Assembly (NCBI GenBank): GCA_002224055.1
Contig: AZLU01000062.1
Coordinates: 46,998 to 109,387, forward strand
From: Pezizomycotina sp. ARF18
Taxonomy: Eukaryota; Ascomycota
Reading direction: 5' to 3'
DNA: 62,390 nucleotides
Below, one piece after another: positions 10,902 to 23,283 of this stretch. Position 1 is the first letter of the stretch. Each line of letters opens with the position of its first letter. The notes beneath the pieces were generated by a model. The model did no database searches, was not told the DNA's origin, and saw only the letters and a program-made list of their open reading frames with translations. The position numbers were made by a program, and so were the translations under genes.

Positions 10902-13900
10902 TGCGTGTGTGTGTGTTTGAGAGTGGGTAGGTACGGTAAGTTTACGGTAAGTGATTGATGTGTTTAGTGTATTTCTATGGTGCTTTTATAAGTATGTGAA
11001 TCTTCTGAGGTTGGAAACTGAAGCTGAAGCTTGTTATTTGAAGATGCCAATTGCGAGTGAAAAGAAGCTTTGAGTTGAAGTAGACGGTGAAAATGATGCA
11101 GAATGTTTTACTTTGTATAATCTGAATATCGAAACTCCTGACTGGACGAGGAGAAAACACAGCTGCTTTATACTTCATGGAGTTTCATTTTCCAACCCTA
11201 TCTTCTTCTGTTTGCCGGGACCCATCCCCCCCTCTCCCGGCAATGACGAGCTCGCTCACTATCTAGAGCCATAATGACGATGTGGATTGGAATTAAAATT
11301 CCAACTGGAAAGAAGCCGAGATCACAAACCATGCATTATGATATTTTGCTACCTGCATAAAACAAAACGGATTTAATGAACGTACCGACGGCTCTGCCTT
11401 GCCCTTAACCCTCAAAACCCCACACTACGAACTGCCCTTGTCTACTAAGGGAACCAATAATGTAAAAAGCTATATAAGCGGATTTAAACAAATCATGCAG
11501 GGTGCTTTGTAAACACTCAGTAAAAAAGCCAACCCTAACAAAAAAGGATAGGTGTAAAGTTTAGCCTAATCATGGTCTCCACTTTCCATGTTCCGCCCAA
11601 CAAATGAACCTCGGGTTAAGACAATTTCGACAATCTGGAAAAGTGGCCTTTAAGCTTTTTGCATTATTAGCCCGTGCGTCCGGGCCGGTTTGGAATTTTT
11701 GTGCCTGAAAAGAAGTGCGGGTCTTGACACGCTCCTTTTTATGCACGCTCAGCCAGTTGCTAGTATTTTTTTTTTTTTTTGGACGGATTTATCTCCGTGT
11801 GCCGCTCATCCTCTGTATATAGGAATGCTGCGAAGTTATTTCACATATCAATGGATAATTTCTTTACAAGTTTGCGTAATCCCGTTCAAACGGCACGATA
11901 AGGGTTCGATGAATATAACGAAAGAGTACGTCGGACTCATGGTAAATGTATTCAAAGGGTTCGAAAAACCACCTCTGGAGTATACTTCCGCCCAGAACAC
12001 AATCAACCAGTCGATTTCCAAGTTGCCAAAGGACCAATGGTTTGAATCAAACGGGCAGAAAATCTCCTAGTATATCAGTAAAAGCGAGCGTGACGTTTTG
12101 AAGCACTAATCAAGCACATACCCACAACGTAGACGCGTAGCTGTGTAGTTAAACGGGAATATCGAGGTGTCATAATCATCACTCTTAAGATGATGGTCCT
12201 TTTGCCCTTGTGAAGTGTCCAAGAAGCCAAGCGATATGCAGCTACTTTCTAATCCCAGGCTTTATGCCTAGTTCATATTGACGTATTGTCTTTTCTACCC
12301 TAGCACTAGTACACGACCTAGCTCGTAATTTTTGGCCATTACCATTACACCATGGAATCCAGTCCCATAGTTGGCACGATGGTTGGGTACCGCGCGATAG
12401 GCTAGCTCTTACGATACTAAAGCCGAGCCTAGTCGTAGTTAACAACTCTTTTTCATATGCCCTATAAGTGTAAAGACTGAAAGCCACATTCTAACTAATA
12501 TCTGAAGCCTATAGTTTTGCAACTGCGATGGAAGTATTGATATAAGCGCATCAGGGCTTGTATCTACCGCGATAATCTCGAGTCAGCCGACACGCAACCC
12601 ATATTAAAAATGTAAAATGACGTAGAAAAATCATACGCAAGCGGAGCAACGAAGCCTGATTTTTCACGGATTCAACCCACGTATGATAATGTCCTGATTT
12701 GCCGTGTGAAAGCTGGCGTTTGATATCTTCTTAATCGCTGTTAATGTGATCAAGCGATACAGATCGTAAAAAAACGACCACAAAGGCATATTAGCCCGTA
12801 ATCGCAAATCAAACGTAGAAGTACTCTGCAAGTATAGACTGGATTGAGAATTCGGAGGCAGACATAATCGTCAAATATATCTCGGACGATAAGGATATTA
12901 CCTACCAATCGAAACAAATGGATATTAAAAGCGCGGGGAGGATGTAATGACATAAAGCGCGTGTACTCTAGAGTTAAACGGCAAACGACCCTAAGGATAG
13001 ACGGTTATTGTGTGGGAGCAGTACGTTGAGCTTCATCGGATCTAAACATAGATTGCATTTACGTACAACAAAAAACGCTACTGATAATATGGCAGAGAAA
13101 GACGAGGCTTCTAGTGTAACACATGCGTCAAAAGAACCTTTTCAGTATATAACTAAAACAAATATCTAGGAGCAGATTCCTTTCCATAATTGCAGTGCCA
13201 GCACAAACAAAGATTCCTTGATATTACCTGCTTAGCGTCTTCCCACTACCGCTACAGAGGATCACAGTATTCAGAGCCGTCTATGATACCAGCGCTATTC
13301 ACGGTCAGAACTGGAGGATATAGCGGCACCATAAGTTGCCTCAAAAGAAGACCACCAATATTATAAAAATGATCCAGAACTCATCAGCCATATCTCGAGG
13401 AAAGAAATTTCAAAACAGCATATTTACGATAGGAGAAGGAGCCGCACGTATAGAATAAATCAGGCTGCGCGGCTACAGCCTTTTTCATACACCTCAAGAG
13501 GCTGCTCCAACTTAGTATAGACCGTTCGAGCGGGACGGCGTCATGAGCATAAGAACATTCCCGCTTGATACTACCGACAATCTCATATCGAAAGCTAAAG
13601 AAGTGGAAACCTCGCGCAAGTATCACAACGTACTGATTTACAAAAGAACAGAATGACAACTTAGCAGCCTATACAGGTCTCGGAGACTTTCGCGTTGTAG
13701 CAAATGGATTTCTCTCGGGACTGACTCAGGCACTAGACCTTGAACAGCGGATAGCAAAATTTCAAAGAGGTTACAACACAAGGATCCCTTTGCCCGCTTT
13801 TATAAAACACCATTCCCAACTTTAATACCCTTATGTCACTTGGGGACAATTGATACGAGTTCGGCAATATTAAGGAAGATTAGTGGGAATGGATATTGAG

Positions 13901-16056
13901 CATTACTAGCACGAGGCTGCGAGCGGGACAAAACTCATAGCATCGGCACGACTTGGCTGTGTCCCCGCGACCTTATAAACTGGTAACCTAGCAGCCTTAT
14001 AGAATATTTTACAACTACGGATGGCAGTTAAGTGGATGTTTAGTAAAGAACCAACAAAAGGGCCCGGGCCATAAGGATCGAATTTCCCACCAACGCTAAA
14101 CTCTCGCTAACCGCGGATTGGAAAGTCTTTCGCTGCGAAACAACAGCAGCTGATCTCACTCTAGAAACGAAAAACGTCAAATCATTCACATAATCCAATA
14201 CGAGAGAAATGTGCTACGAGAGGAAAAAAGACCTCATAGTACCCTTACCAGAGTGTAGCAAAAATCTCGATCCGAGTTCTTAAAGACCATAATAGTTAAT
14301 CTCTCTCACCAAATGATACATCAGAATGAGTGTGCACGGACTATGGCTCTTTCTTACCCAGCCGAAAGCTTACTTTTAAAATAACGGGTTATAATGGCAT
14401 CGGGTTAATATGCTCAAGACATAACATCACCCACCGTTTAGAGACATCTGGGATCAAACGGTGGTTACGCAAATCGAGCATAAAACCGTGAGGGAACTGG
14501 TTAGTGATATCAGCTTGAGAGTGGATATCGTGTTAGAGACTTAGGAGATATATCGGATAAGCTCTCGAGTGAAGGTTTATTGTAATTGCTTATTGTAATT
14601 GCAGTAGTACGTTCGGAGCGGCTTATATTCGAAGTTCCGCCTCTCTGCCGCGTATATTACGACAAACTCCCTACGGATTGACGCGTCCATAGCGATAATA
14701 CTTGAAGAGATCCCTCTACAACGGATGATCTGGGATACTGTAGCCAGACTAACCATTAAGGCTGTTCCTGCTTGGAGGATAGCTCATGTTCACTCTGGTG
14801 AAGGGTAACAGACATAGATATTGAGCGCTCCATCTTCTGTATCAGTCGTTATCAGAACACCGCACCGGACATAAACAATGCATCTTACCCAAGTAAAAAT
14901 AGTGTAATCTCCAACTCCCTACAAAGAGCTCAAATGAACACTGATGCATAAAGGAATTCTCGCAGTGTCGTGGAATGTGTGAGCTGGTCATACACCTATC
15001 CTATGTAAACCGAATACTTTTAGCTCATTCTTATCGCTTGTCCGCTTGAGGCGGACACTTCACCGACTCTGAATATAAGGCAAAACGCAATCCGATGAAA
15101 ACCGAGCAGTATAGGCAGAAAACTCCAACAGGACCTAAACACGAGCCAAACGTACGCACGGTTGCAAGCTCTGATGAAAGACGTCATTTCAGCCCTAACT
15201 ATGCGGTATAAAGACGAGATTAAGATTGATTAACCTGTCAGATTCAGTCAATATATCAAAGCTCAAAGTCCATTAACCCAAACTGGCGCTAATCCTAGCG
15301 TTCGTTCAAGAGCATATTATTTGTAGTCTGAAACGAGGGCGATATCTTTAAAAATAATAGAAGTACTTAGAGCCCCGTTAGTAGCGAGTAACCTGGAGTT
15401 GTACACCTGCTTAGATAATCTTCTGGTGTTTGTACTTGTTGATGTCTCACGATGGTGACTCGAGTCTATAAAAGTATTTCGTCCCTCTTACTTGATACTT
15501 GTAAAAGAATTAGATGGATGTATGAGATGCTAGTCTAGCGTATGTTTTTAATTTCAACCTCAAACAAGCAGGGTGTTTTGTTCCGGTGGAGTCTCGAAGA
15601 TTACTGTACATCAAGCTCTGGCCCGAAAAAAAGAAAGGAAAAAAGAGTGTGAGACTGATTCGAGCATGGCTCTATGGAAGAGTTTGAGGGCAAGAAAAGA
15701 ATAATCAGACAACGATGAGTATATAGAATTATTATACTAAGAACATTAGGTATACGCTGCCATTACGGTTCATTTTTCTTTAAAAATCTCAAATTGTGAT
15801 CTCAAATGTCTCCTCACAAAAAAAGATTTTTCAATACTCTGTTCTTAGTCTTAAGCTTATGTCCACTTAAAAGTAATTTTGAATCGCTCCTATAAAAGAC
15901 GGAGTGATGATGCCAGTCGTCATATGCTTTCAGAAGACTACAAGCTACTAACTTATTCAGTCTAGACAAGAAAGGTTAATTTCTATACCTTTTCATTCCT
16001 AAAGATTCTACATTCCCGGAACCCTTTCTAAGAAAAAAGAAACGAATTGAAAGAAA

Positions 16057-16206
16057 ATGTGCCAGGATTGGTTTCTTTACCTCGCTTGCCCTCGAGGCGA
16101 ACCTGACCGGAGGAACATAGCACGCACTAATAGAAAGATAGTTATAACTTTAGATAGCACAAGCTCCATAATTTCATGCGGTACGGCTCCGAGAAGCAGA
16201 AAATAG
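16057..16206 (+). pseudogene. orphan N-terminal piece of the MC/CxDCxYC family
   Basis: A 49-codon frame starting MCQDWFLYLACPRGEPD. This matches the first block of the family whose fuller copies lie on the minus strand at 40.8-44.7 kb (MC-D-A-YLACP-GE). The downstream Cys block is not seen before the TAG at 16204. I regard it as a truncated or decayed copy. The start codon and the two conserved Cys residues are intact. Confidence 0.6.
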
Positions 16207-16517
16207 GGATGAATTCAAAATTGTGAACCATTTGTGTCACTCGGTCTCAAGAACCAGAAAATTCTTCTTTCAAGACCGCTTGGATAAAATACAATTAGGA
16301 AAGACGGGAAGAAGGGAATACCTGTTCAAATCATGTTTTAGAGGTCATATTTACACGACATATTAAAATTGAATTCCAGCGTACTTCCCATATTTCTAGA
16401 GACCAAAACACGGGTATTGACCATCGAAATCAAATAAATTGGTTCTAGGATTGAGTAGCCTATTGTTCGAGCCTATGGTGATCGATACCTGTGGAGTTAT
16501 CGGTATAACTGTAAGCA

Positions 16518-16799
16518 GTGTCAGCTCACGGAGTTGTATTTAATCATTCAATTCGGACTTATCCAGTATTTGAAAGCCATCTGTCGAGACAACTATCTCA
16601 CCCTCTCTCTAGAAACCGTTACCCAATCTTTAGGCAATACGGTACCCTAGCCCCGTCTAAAATTCTGAAAGCTAACTCTCATAGCTATCTAACAACTCTC
16701 CCTCTCACCCTAGATATTGCAAGCATTTATTACAACCCAGGAACGAATATGTGTCAAGACCTGGCAGTCTATCTTCCCTGTCCCAGAGGCGAGCCATAG
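16518..16799 (+). pseudogene. second orphan N-terminal piece of the MC/CxDCxYC family
   Basis: The Met at 16749 opens MCQDLAVYLPCPRGEP and stops at once (TAG, 16797-16799). It lies 692 bases after the first piece and is closer to the family consensus than that one. The frame is open upstream to 16518, but that 77-codon extension resembles nothing and is probably chance. No later family block follows. Truncated copy by my reading. Confidence 0.6.
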
Positions 16800-19750
16800 T
16801 TATTGATATAATGCAGGGATAGTGTACTTGAGATATCGCGAGAATATCTCGCTGACCACAATATTGCTACGCAAGTGAAGAAGGGAAGGTTTACATATAT
16901 ACATAAAAAAAAAGAACGAAACACCACATAGCGAAACATATAGATGCTTTGATCCACAATTACTTTACATATCGCCTATACTAGAAAGTCCTGTACTCCG
17001 CCCATTGAAATCAAAAGTCCGCCGTGGAAGGTATACGGTTATCATCTGAAGCTCATATTATACGATGATTAAACAACCAATCATGTCTATTTGCGAATTC
17101 TAGGAGAAGGATACTAGAATCAAAATAGAATGATGGATTTGCGCTAGTGGTACGGGGAGATGCCGAAAGAAACAAATTCCGTGCCTTACTCAGTCATTCG
17201 CATATTCCACATTCGCCAAATTGCAAGACTAAACATGGCAATCCCCAAATTCGCAATATTCTAACCACCAAACAGTCGCTACGCAGGAGTTGTTGTCGGC
17301 GGAACTTTGAAGTGCCTAGCAGCCGCAGCCATTTCGCACATTTGGCTTGGACGTGAGAGCGGGAGTCCGCGTATACGATCGCTGCCGAAGTTCAATTGGG
17401 CCGACTGGCGAGAGACATGCATATGACGCTACGAGGGTCCCACTTCGCAAATTCGTTTACTCTATGGGGCCTACCGGTAGCGAGACGACTACACACATCG
17501 AAATCATGGTTTATTATATTTTTCCCCATGGGAGAAACAAGCGTTCCTGAGCTAATGGCGTTTCGGAGCTAATGGTGTTTCGAAACTCGAAGCCCGGAAA
17601 GATATATTTCTTGAAATGGTAAATTCAAATTCGATATGAATTGATTTGCATTTCATAAAGTATTGACTACGGCTATCTACTTACACAAAGTAGGTAGCGA
17701 GCTTAATAAGAATAAACTTAGACATGCTGAGTGAGGCGATTGAATCGAGCTTAAATAGAGGACATGAAATGAGCGGACATTTAGGAATCATCAGCTAAGG
17801 CCAGATCAGGGAATTTATCTCTTTAATGAAGTGGCACGACTCTCTAGCTATCTTTCCCGAATATCAGGTCGATGGATTCCACTCCCCAACGATAAATCCA
17901 CTCGCACAGCCCAACTTATACAGTTTTTTGGCTTGCAAAGCTTCATTGAGTTGTCGATGAAGCAGGCACGCGGAAAGATTTGTGAAGCGATCAGGTTTGT
18001 TATTCCCTACGACGCCCGCGCAATTTAAACCTCGAATACCACAATCCAGAACATTACTTTGCTGCAATTCTAAGGCCAAGATATCGTGTTCGGGAATTCG
18101 ACAAGCTATAGTAGCCGTTCTCTTTTCTTTGCAGTCACGGTGGGAGATTGACATCTTTTAGCACTGGCCGGAACGGTATGAAGACTAGTTAAGCCAAATG
18201 TTTCTCGCAGCCGTCGGCCATTGTGGCTGTTACGATACAGCATAGGGTGCCAACTTGAAAGCCCCTTCAGGCTATCAGCTTTGGACCAGCATTGGTGAAC
18301 GCGTTAGTTCTTAGCCCCAAAACTTTCCTCATTTAGCGGTGGTGGCTGTCTCGCGATTTCTATATTGGCTAGCTTGGACAACGGTGTGGGTATCAAGGGC
18401 AAATACTCTCCCACGACATCAAAGTTCAGCGTAACGCGCCAGTCTTAGTAATTCTAGTATGGAGGACATCGTAATTATATATAATGAGCGGGATATTAGT
18501 GCCGGTCTGACGTTCTAGACGGGTAATACATGAGGTTAAGTTCCTTTTGCATACCCCGAACATTGGCGTTGAATGTACTCCGTGATGGTATAGGTAATTC
18601 TCTCCAGCATCCAACTATCGGGACCCCTTGGATAATTGGTGGTGGGTCTGCCGTCAGGATCCCACGTTCGTTGTGATTCCGCTCGCGCGATCGCGGAAGA
18701 TCTGGTACGTCCTCATCGTTAAAAGGGCTTCTACGTAACTAGCCCTTGCATCCGAGTCTTCAAGATCAGAGTCGTTGTCTATGCTTCTTACGAATTCCTG
18801 GTCCAAATATATCCGTCGAAAAGGTCCATAGAGCGCTTAGGAGCTTCTCCACTGAAGTCCTTACCTTTGGGAGCATCCAAGGTGCTGCGTTGCGGAAAGA
18901 CCACTTCTCCTGTCTTAGATAGTCTTATAGTGGCTCAGTCAAACTGCATAGCTAACGGTCACTTTCGCTTCGTATTTTTCGGTAGACGGCGTGAAGCCCG
19001 TTATGAGTTGCAGCGAATCGGTGTTTTCCATATCTCTACCGACCAAGGCTGGATTGCTCCAAGATGAGCAAGAATAAAGCTTCTGAATATCTTCAGAGCT
19101 GGTAGTCGTGAGCCTGATGCGCCGCAGTTCCCTGTAACGCTATATGGGCATCTCTCGGAATCCGGATGATAGTGTTCCCTGGTATGAACTTTCGTATACT
19201 TTTTCTACTCCCGCTAAAAATCTTTAAATTTTCGCATTAGCTTACCTAGCTTTACTCCGTCAACACCTTTTTCGCACTTATCTGTATACGGTACCCCCGA
19301 ACTCGAGAAAGTAAAATGAAGGGAAGAAATTCTGGTGAATTTGTAGATAGGGATAGAGAAGAGCTGATATTGATCACTTATTCGGCATTTGAGGTTATTT
19401 GGTTTTATATCAGTGAAAGGGGTTGGCGAAATTGTTGATGGACCTTGTGCAAGAAGAAATTTTTTGCGTGGAAGTTCTTTCTTCAACCAATCGAATTGCG
19501 CCTGAATACTCTATAGAAAAGCCAAAATGATATTATTGCAATTACGTATTCTTATGGGTAGCTTGATGTTCTAATACTTGTTTTTTAACGAATATGAAAT
19601 AATTGAATGTAAAATATTTAAAATAAAAAATGCAAAGATGCGTCGCCTACTCAAACAGATCCCCAACGAAAGGGGGAGAAGAAAAATAGATAAATACACG
19701 AATAAGAATAAAAAAGCTAGATCTCGAAACAGGTTACTTCGCAGTATCTA

Positions 19751-21852
19751 TTACCACATGAACCTCTGCGATCCCTCCTCGCTCTCCCATTTGAACGGCT
19801 TGTTCAAAAACACCCAAGTTGTGGCCGCGTGAACACCCAAAAACACAACCGTCTCGCATAACACCCGCCAGTCTACCCCCGCAATTTTGAACCCAGCGCT
19901 CCGCTCATCACCTCTTCCTCTCCAGAAGCAGGAGCAGCAGCAGGAGCAACGTGCAACCTCCAAAAGCACCATGCGACGACAAAATACCTAAACTCAACCA
20001 ATGGCGCCGCGACGAGCGTACCCGCCATTGCAGTCACAAACGCGATTAAAAAGCTGACCGTTTCCGTCGTCGTTGTAAATGCCGATATCTGCGGATTCGT
20101 ACGGAACGGCGGTATAGGGCGCTGCTTATTCCCTAGAGCACGGAGGGCGAGATAGCCGGAGAGAAAGTAGACGGGATAGCGACGTATTTTGCGAGCGGGT
20201 GCAATAGGATTGTTCGCCGCCAGACGTAGAAGACGTAGTGGCGGTTATCGGCTAGCATGAACGGGTGCGTCATCGTGAAGAAATGCACGATGCCGGCGAT
20301 TATTACGGTTACGGCGGCAGAGAAAGCAGCGCGGGGCGGGGAACCGAAGCAATTTCGTGTGAACGTGCTAATCGTGTTAAAAATAGGCTGCAGTGGGTTT
20401 TTGGACGCGGTGGAAGGATGAGGAGGAACGGAGTGCTGAGGACGGTGAAGAGGAAGAAGTAGAAAATTTGCGTAGGATGGAGGGTGAACGTGTGGTTTTC
20501 TTTATCTCCCATTGTGATGCCGCCGTTGTAATAAACGAAGCCGATGAAGGAGGCTATGACGCTGATGTAAGGAAAGGAGAGTTTGAGGACTGGACCGAGC
20601 TGGTGCAATGAGGCTAGGGCAATGGAGATTACGGTTTTGACGTAATCTGATGGTGTGGCAGAATGGATAGGGACGTCGTAGACGATGCCAACAGAGGCTT
20701 TGGAGATGACGGTACTCATTGGGAGGTCGGCGGAGTCGGAGGATTGAATGGCGGGACGGAGGCGCTTGAGAAGGCGTGTGACCTCAAGAATGAGGAAAAA
20801 GACCGACCAAAGAACGTTCGTTTGACGGAAGCTTATAGAAACAAGAGACCACTACAATAAAATTAGCAATAACACCGAGCTACAGCAGTTAGATAATCGG
20901 ACTTACCATAGCACACTTCCATGGGGAGTACTTCAAAAAACTCCTATAAGCGAGCAAAACGAATATCGCGGACCATACGTCGGTGTAGAACAACGAGTTG
21001 AAGAAGTACAGCAAAGGGAACAGCGCAACATTGAGGCCAACCTGCGCGGCCGCATGTTCGTGCTCAATCTGCAGTGAAACTATATCCTTCGTCTGCAGCT
21101 GCACTTGCGATCCGGTCGAAGGCGCCGGCGACGGAGACAGCCGCTGCGGATCCTTCCAGGCCTTTCGGACCTCCGATGGCTCGCCGCGCGCAAGCTCAAC
21201 GACGCGCATCGGCGGTGGGGTGATTGGTGGTACGGGGAGTGAACGTAGAGGTAGATCTCATAGCATACCCACGGCAGCAGTAGCGATCCACCGACGGCGT
21301 TAAGGGAGCGGAGGATGGTGTCGTGCAGTTTTCGAGCCCGCATTCGGTCGGTTTAAAGCACTGCTCTGCGTCTTTGTTGTCCGTCGCCATTGCCATCGAA
21401 GACGACGGTCCATGAAGGTCAGGACTGAAGGAGCTGTTGGCCAGCAGCCATTGGTACACGGGTAGCAATACTTTGAACAGGGAGGTGTAGAGGTATGAGA
21501 GGCCGTATCTACACAAAGGACGTTAGTATGAAGGGTGAGGAAGATCACGGAAGTGGATGGAAACCTACAATCCCGGCGGCGTCGTTATCTTTGGATCCAT
21601 TCGGTGAATTTGCCTTCGCAATACTTCTGCGCCTGCGGAATGTGGAAGAATTCGTCCTGATGGAGGGAGGAAAGGTGTCAGCGCTAATTGCAGAGCCACA
21701 AGCAGGTCACGGGAATACGTGCATGCTTCACTTACCAGATACGGTTCCGGCACTGCCGCGTTGACTTTGTACGCTGTGTAGGCCGTTAGTATCGAGAGCA
21801 GGACGACCCGCAGTTGAAGACTGAGATCGTCTCTGAGCGGTGCCATCGCCAT
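19751..21852 (-). CDS. ALG10: dolichyl-phosphate-glucose alpha-1,2-glucosyltransferase ALG10
   Basis: ER membrane enzyme that adds the last glucose to the lipid-linked oligosaccharide for N-glycosylation. Start MAMAPLRDDLSL at 21852, then YKVNAAVPEPYL and DPKITTPPGL near 21570. An intron follows (GTAGGT..TGTGTAG), then YGLSYLYTSLFKVLLP (about 21510-21460). ILRSLNAVGGSLLLPWVCYEI is at about 21310-21250. HEHAAAQVGLNVALFPLLYFF and FYTDVWSAIFVLLAYRSFLK (21060-20930) form a membrane pair. After another intron come VLWSVFFLILEV, SVGIVYDVP and YYNGGITMGDKENHTFTLH (near 20500), which is the family hallmark, then HPFMLADNRHYVFYVWRR (about 20260-20210). The tail is hydrophobic and Trp-rich, ending at 19751. 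Many membrane segments; length about 600 residues, as expected. At least six frame changes. Confidence 0.93.
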
Positions 21853-22911
21853 TGTGAACGATGAAGAAAGGGGAGGATTGGTGATGAATCGGTGGAAGGC
21901 GTGAGTTGAATTTCTGCTGGACACTTTATTTCTTTCAGATTTCAGGGACAGAAAATTAAAAAAGGAATTTAAGGCTGTGTTGTTCTTTTCTGAGAGACGC
22001 GACGCTAAACCCAAAACAAACGCCAGCTTAGGCCGTTTTGAAACGTGGCAGCCGTGTTGTAATGAGCAGTTATGCACGCTCTTATCTTGCAATATCATCT
22101 CGAGGAACTTCTTGAACCAACATTTCATCTAATCATACTGCAAGTGTAGATTAAGAGTCGCCGATAGATACAAAAGTAAATAAATAAATAATAAATAAGA
22201 ATTCTTAGGTTATACTTCAGAATTTTTTTTTCTTTCTCCATTTTCATTCCAGACTGATCTAGTTCTCTCTTGATTCCAAACGCGTAAGTGTACATGTACC
22301 CATCTCTCATTTCATCGAATTATTCTTCAATATGAAGAATCCTCCAAGCCCCTCGCATATCGTAATCCCTTCAATGCTAATTAAATTAGGTGCAAAGTCT
22401 TGCGTTTACTTCCGGTCCTTGTACCCCAAACTATAGCGTGAAGCATGTTGCGCTTTGGTGCCGTACTTTACAATGAACAATTGACTCAACGCCGATAGAG
22501 TTATTCTTCTCTTCTAGATAATCTAGTATACTTTCTGGTCATTCTCCAAAGCGCCCTATAGCTCCTCTAGCCAGTAAGCGGCTTTTCTAGTTGAATTTCA
22601 GCATGAGAGGCGTTGATATCCCCGAGGTAGAGTTAAGTAGAGGCAACATTAACCTCCGTTATTCAAGAGTTTTGCTCATCATTATGGTGAACTCCTGTGG
22701 ACCCAACATTTGGCACGTTTCTTCAAAACAAACATGAGCCTCTTACAAACAAAAATAGTGCTTTTGCATTCCGCGCTGGTCTATTCTATCAACTCCGCGG
22801 CGCGGGTTCAGATGACGAAGATTCGCGCGTGCCTACTTTCGCTGGGCTGCACACGGCCGGTAATAAGCGGCTCCACCTCTATAATCTGGACAAACCTTTG
22901 ATGTACTAGGT

Positions 22912-23283
22912 TTAAGCAGCTAACCTCATTTTTATCCGGCTGTTTCCGACTTGTATCTGGCTGTTACCTCCACATGAAGCATTAGAGGCACCTTCTACGC
23001 ATAATATCACGCTTACGTGGAATTTGTCTTTGAACAAATATACTGCATGTTTCTTGTCCTTCCGTAACCCACCAGCCTCCAATTCCATGTTCAAGTCGCG
23101 ATAAAACCCACTATCAGTGAGGTTTAAATCGCATATGTATTCTTTCGGACTCCAAGGGCAACTTTGGAAGACTTTTTCTAAAGCAGGCGAGGATAAGAGA
23201 TAAAGAGCCGTTCCAGTCGAAACATTTATAGAATGCGATCGACTTCGGTCTATGACAACTAAAGCAGCAAGCTTGCGAGCCAC
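22912..23283 (-). CDS. unrecognised 123-codon open frame
   Basis: Begins MARKLAALVVIDRSRSHS and contains YICDLNLTDSG and YLFKDKFHVSVILCVEG. I know no family for it. It lies alone in a desert with no intron signs or promoter that I can see, so it could be chance. It is listed because it is among the longest uninterrupted frames of the deserts. Confidence 0.2.
   Translation of the reverse strand: MARKLAALVVIDRSRSHSINVSTGTALYLLSSPALEKVFQSCPWSPKEYICDLNLTDSGFYRDLNMELEAGGLRKDKKHAVYLFKDKFHVSVILCVEGASNASCGGNSQIQVGNSRIKMRLAA

Larger units (their letters stand above)
10902..19750. other. gene desert 1
   Basis: Nearly 9 kb without a recognisable gene. All frames are broken by frequent stops; the longest open frames are 126 codons (11690-12070, plus) and about 95 codons, with no known motif. 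It contains a T16 run near 11770, a 49-codon and a longer frame that start with the small Cys family's N-terminal block (16057 and 16749), and a minus-strand stretch around 18900-18600 with an acidic peptide DSDLEDSDARASYVEALL. It looks like old, mutated repeat DNA. Confidence 0.55.

Noticed and set aside
11690-12070. 126-codon plus-strand frame as a gene
   Set aside because: No motif, contains a run of Phe from a T16 tract, no neighbours or intron signs. Probably chance.
12242-12487. 81-codon minus-strand frame as another Cys family member
   Set aside because: It has Trp and Cys residues (CQLWDWIPWC) but neither the MC start block nor the C-x-D-C-x-Y-C spacing.
1189-14600. tRNA-like GGTTCGAA strings (for example near 1190 and 11955)
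   Set aside because: No acceptor or anticodon stem could be built around them. I found no convincing tRNA or rRNA gene in the window.
10902-19750. Repeat-induced point mutation (RIP) as the cause of the deserts
   Set aside because: A hand count over 12961-13140 gave TpA 16 to ApT 11, and CpA+TpG 21 to ApC+GpT 27, which would fit RIP. However a coding sample at 35581-35760 gave TpA 10 to ApT 4, and one at 9001-9120 gave 5 to 8. Small samples do not separate desert from gene, so I do not claim RIP. A sliding-window index over the whole window would decide.
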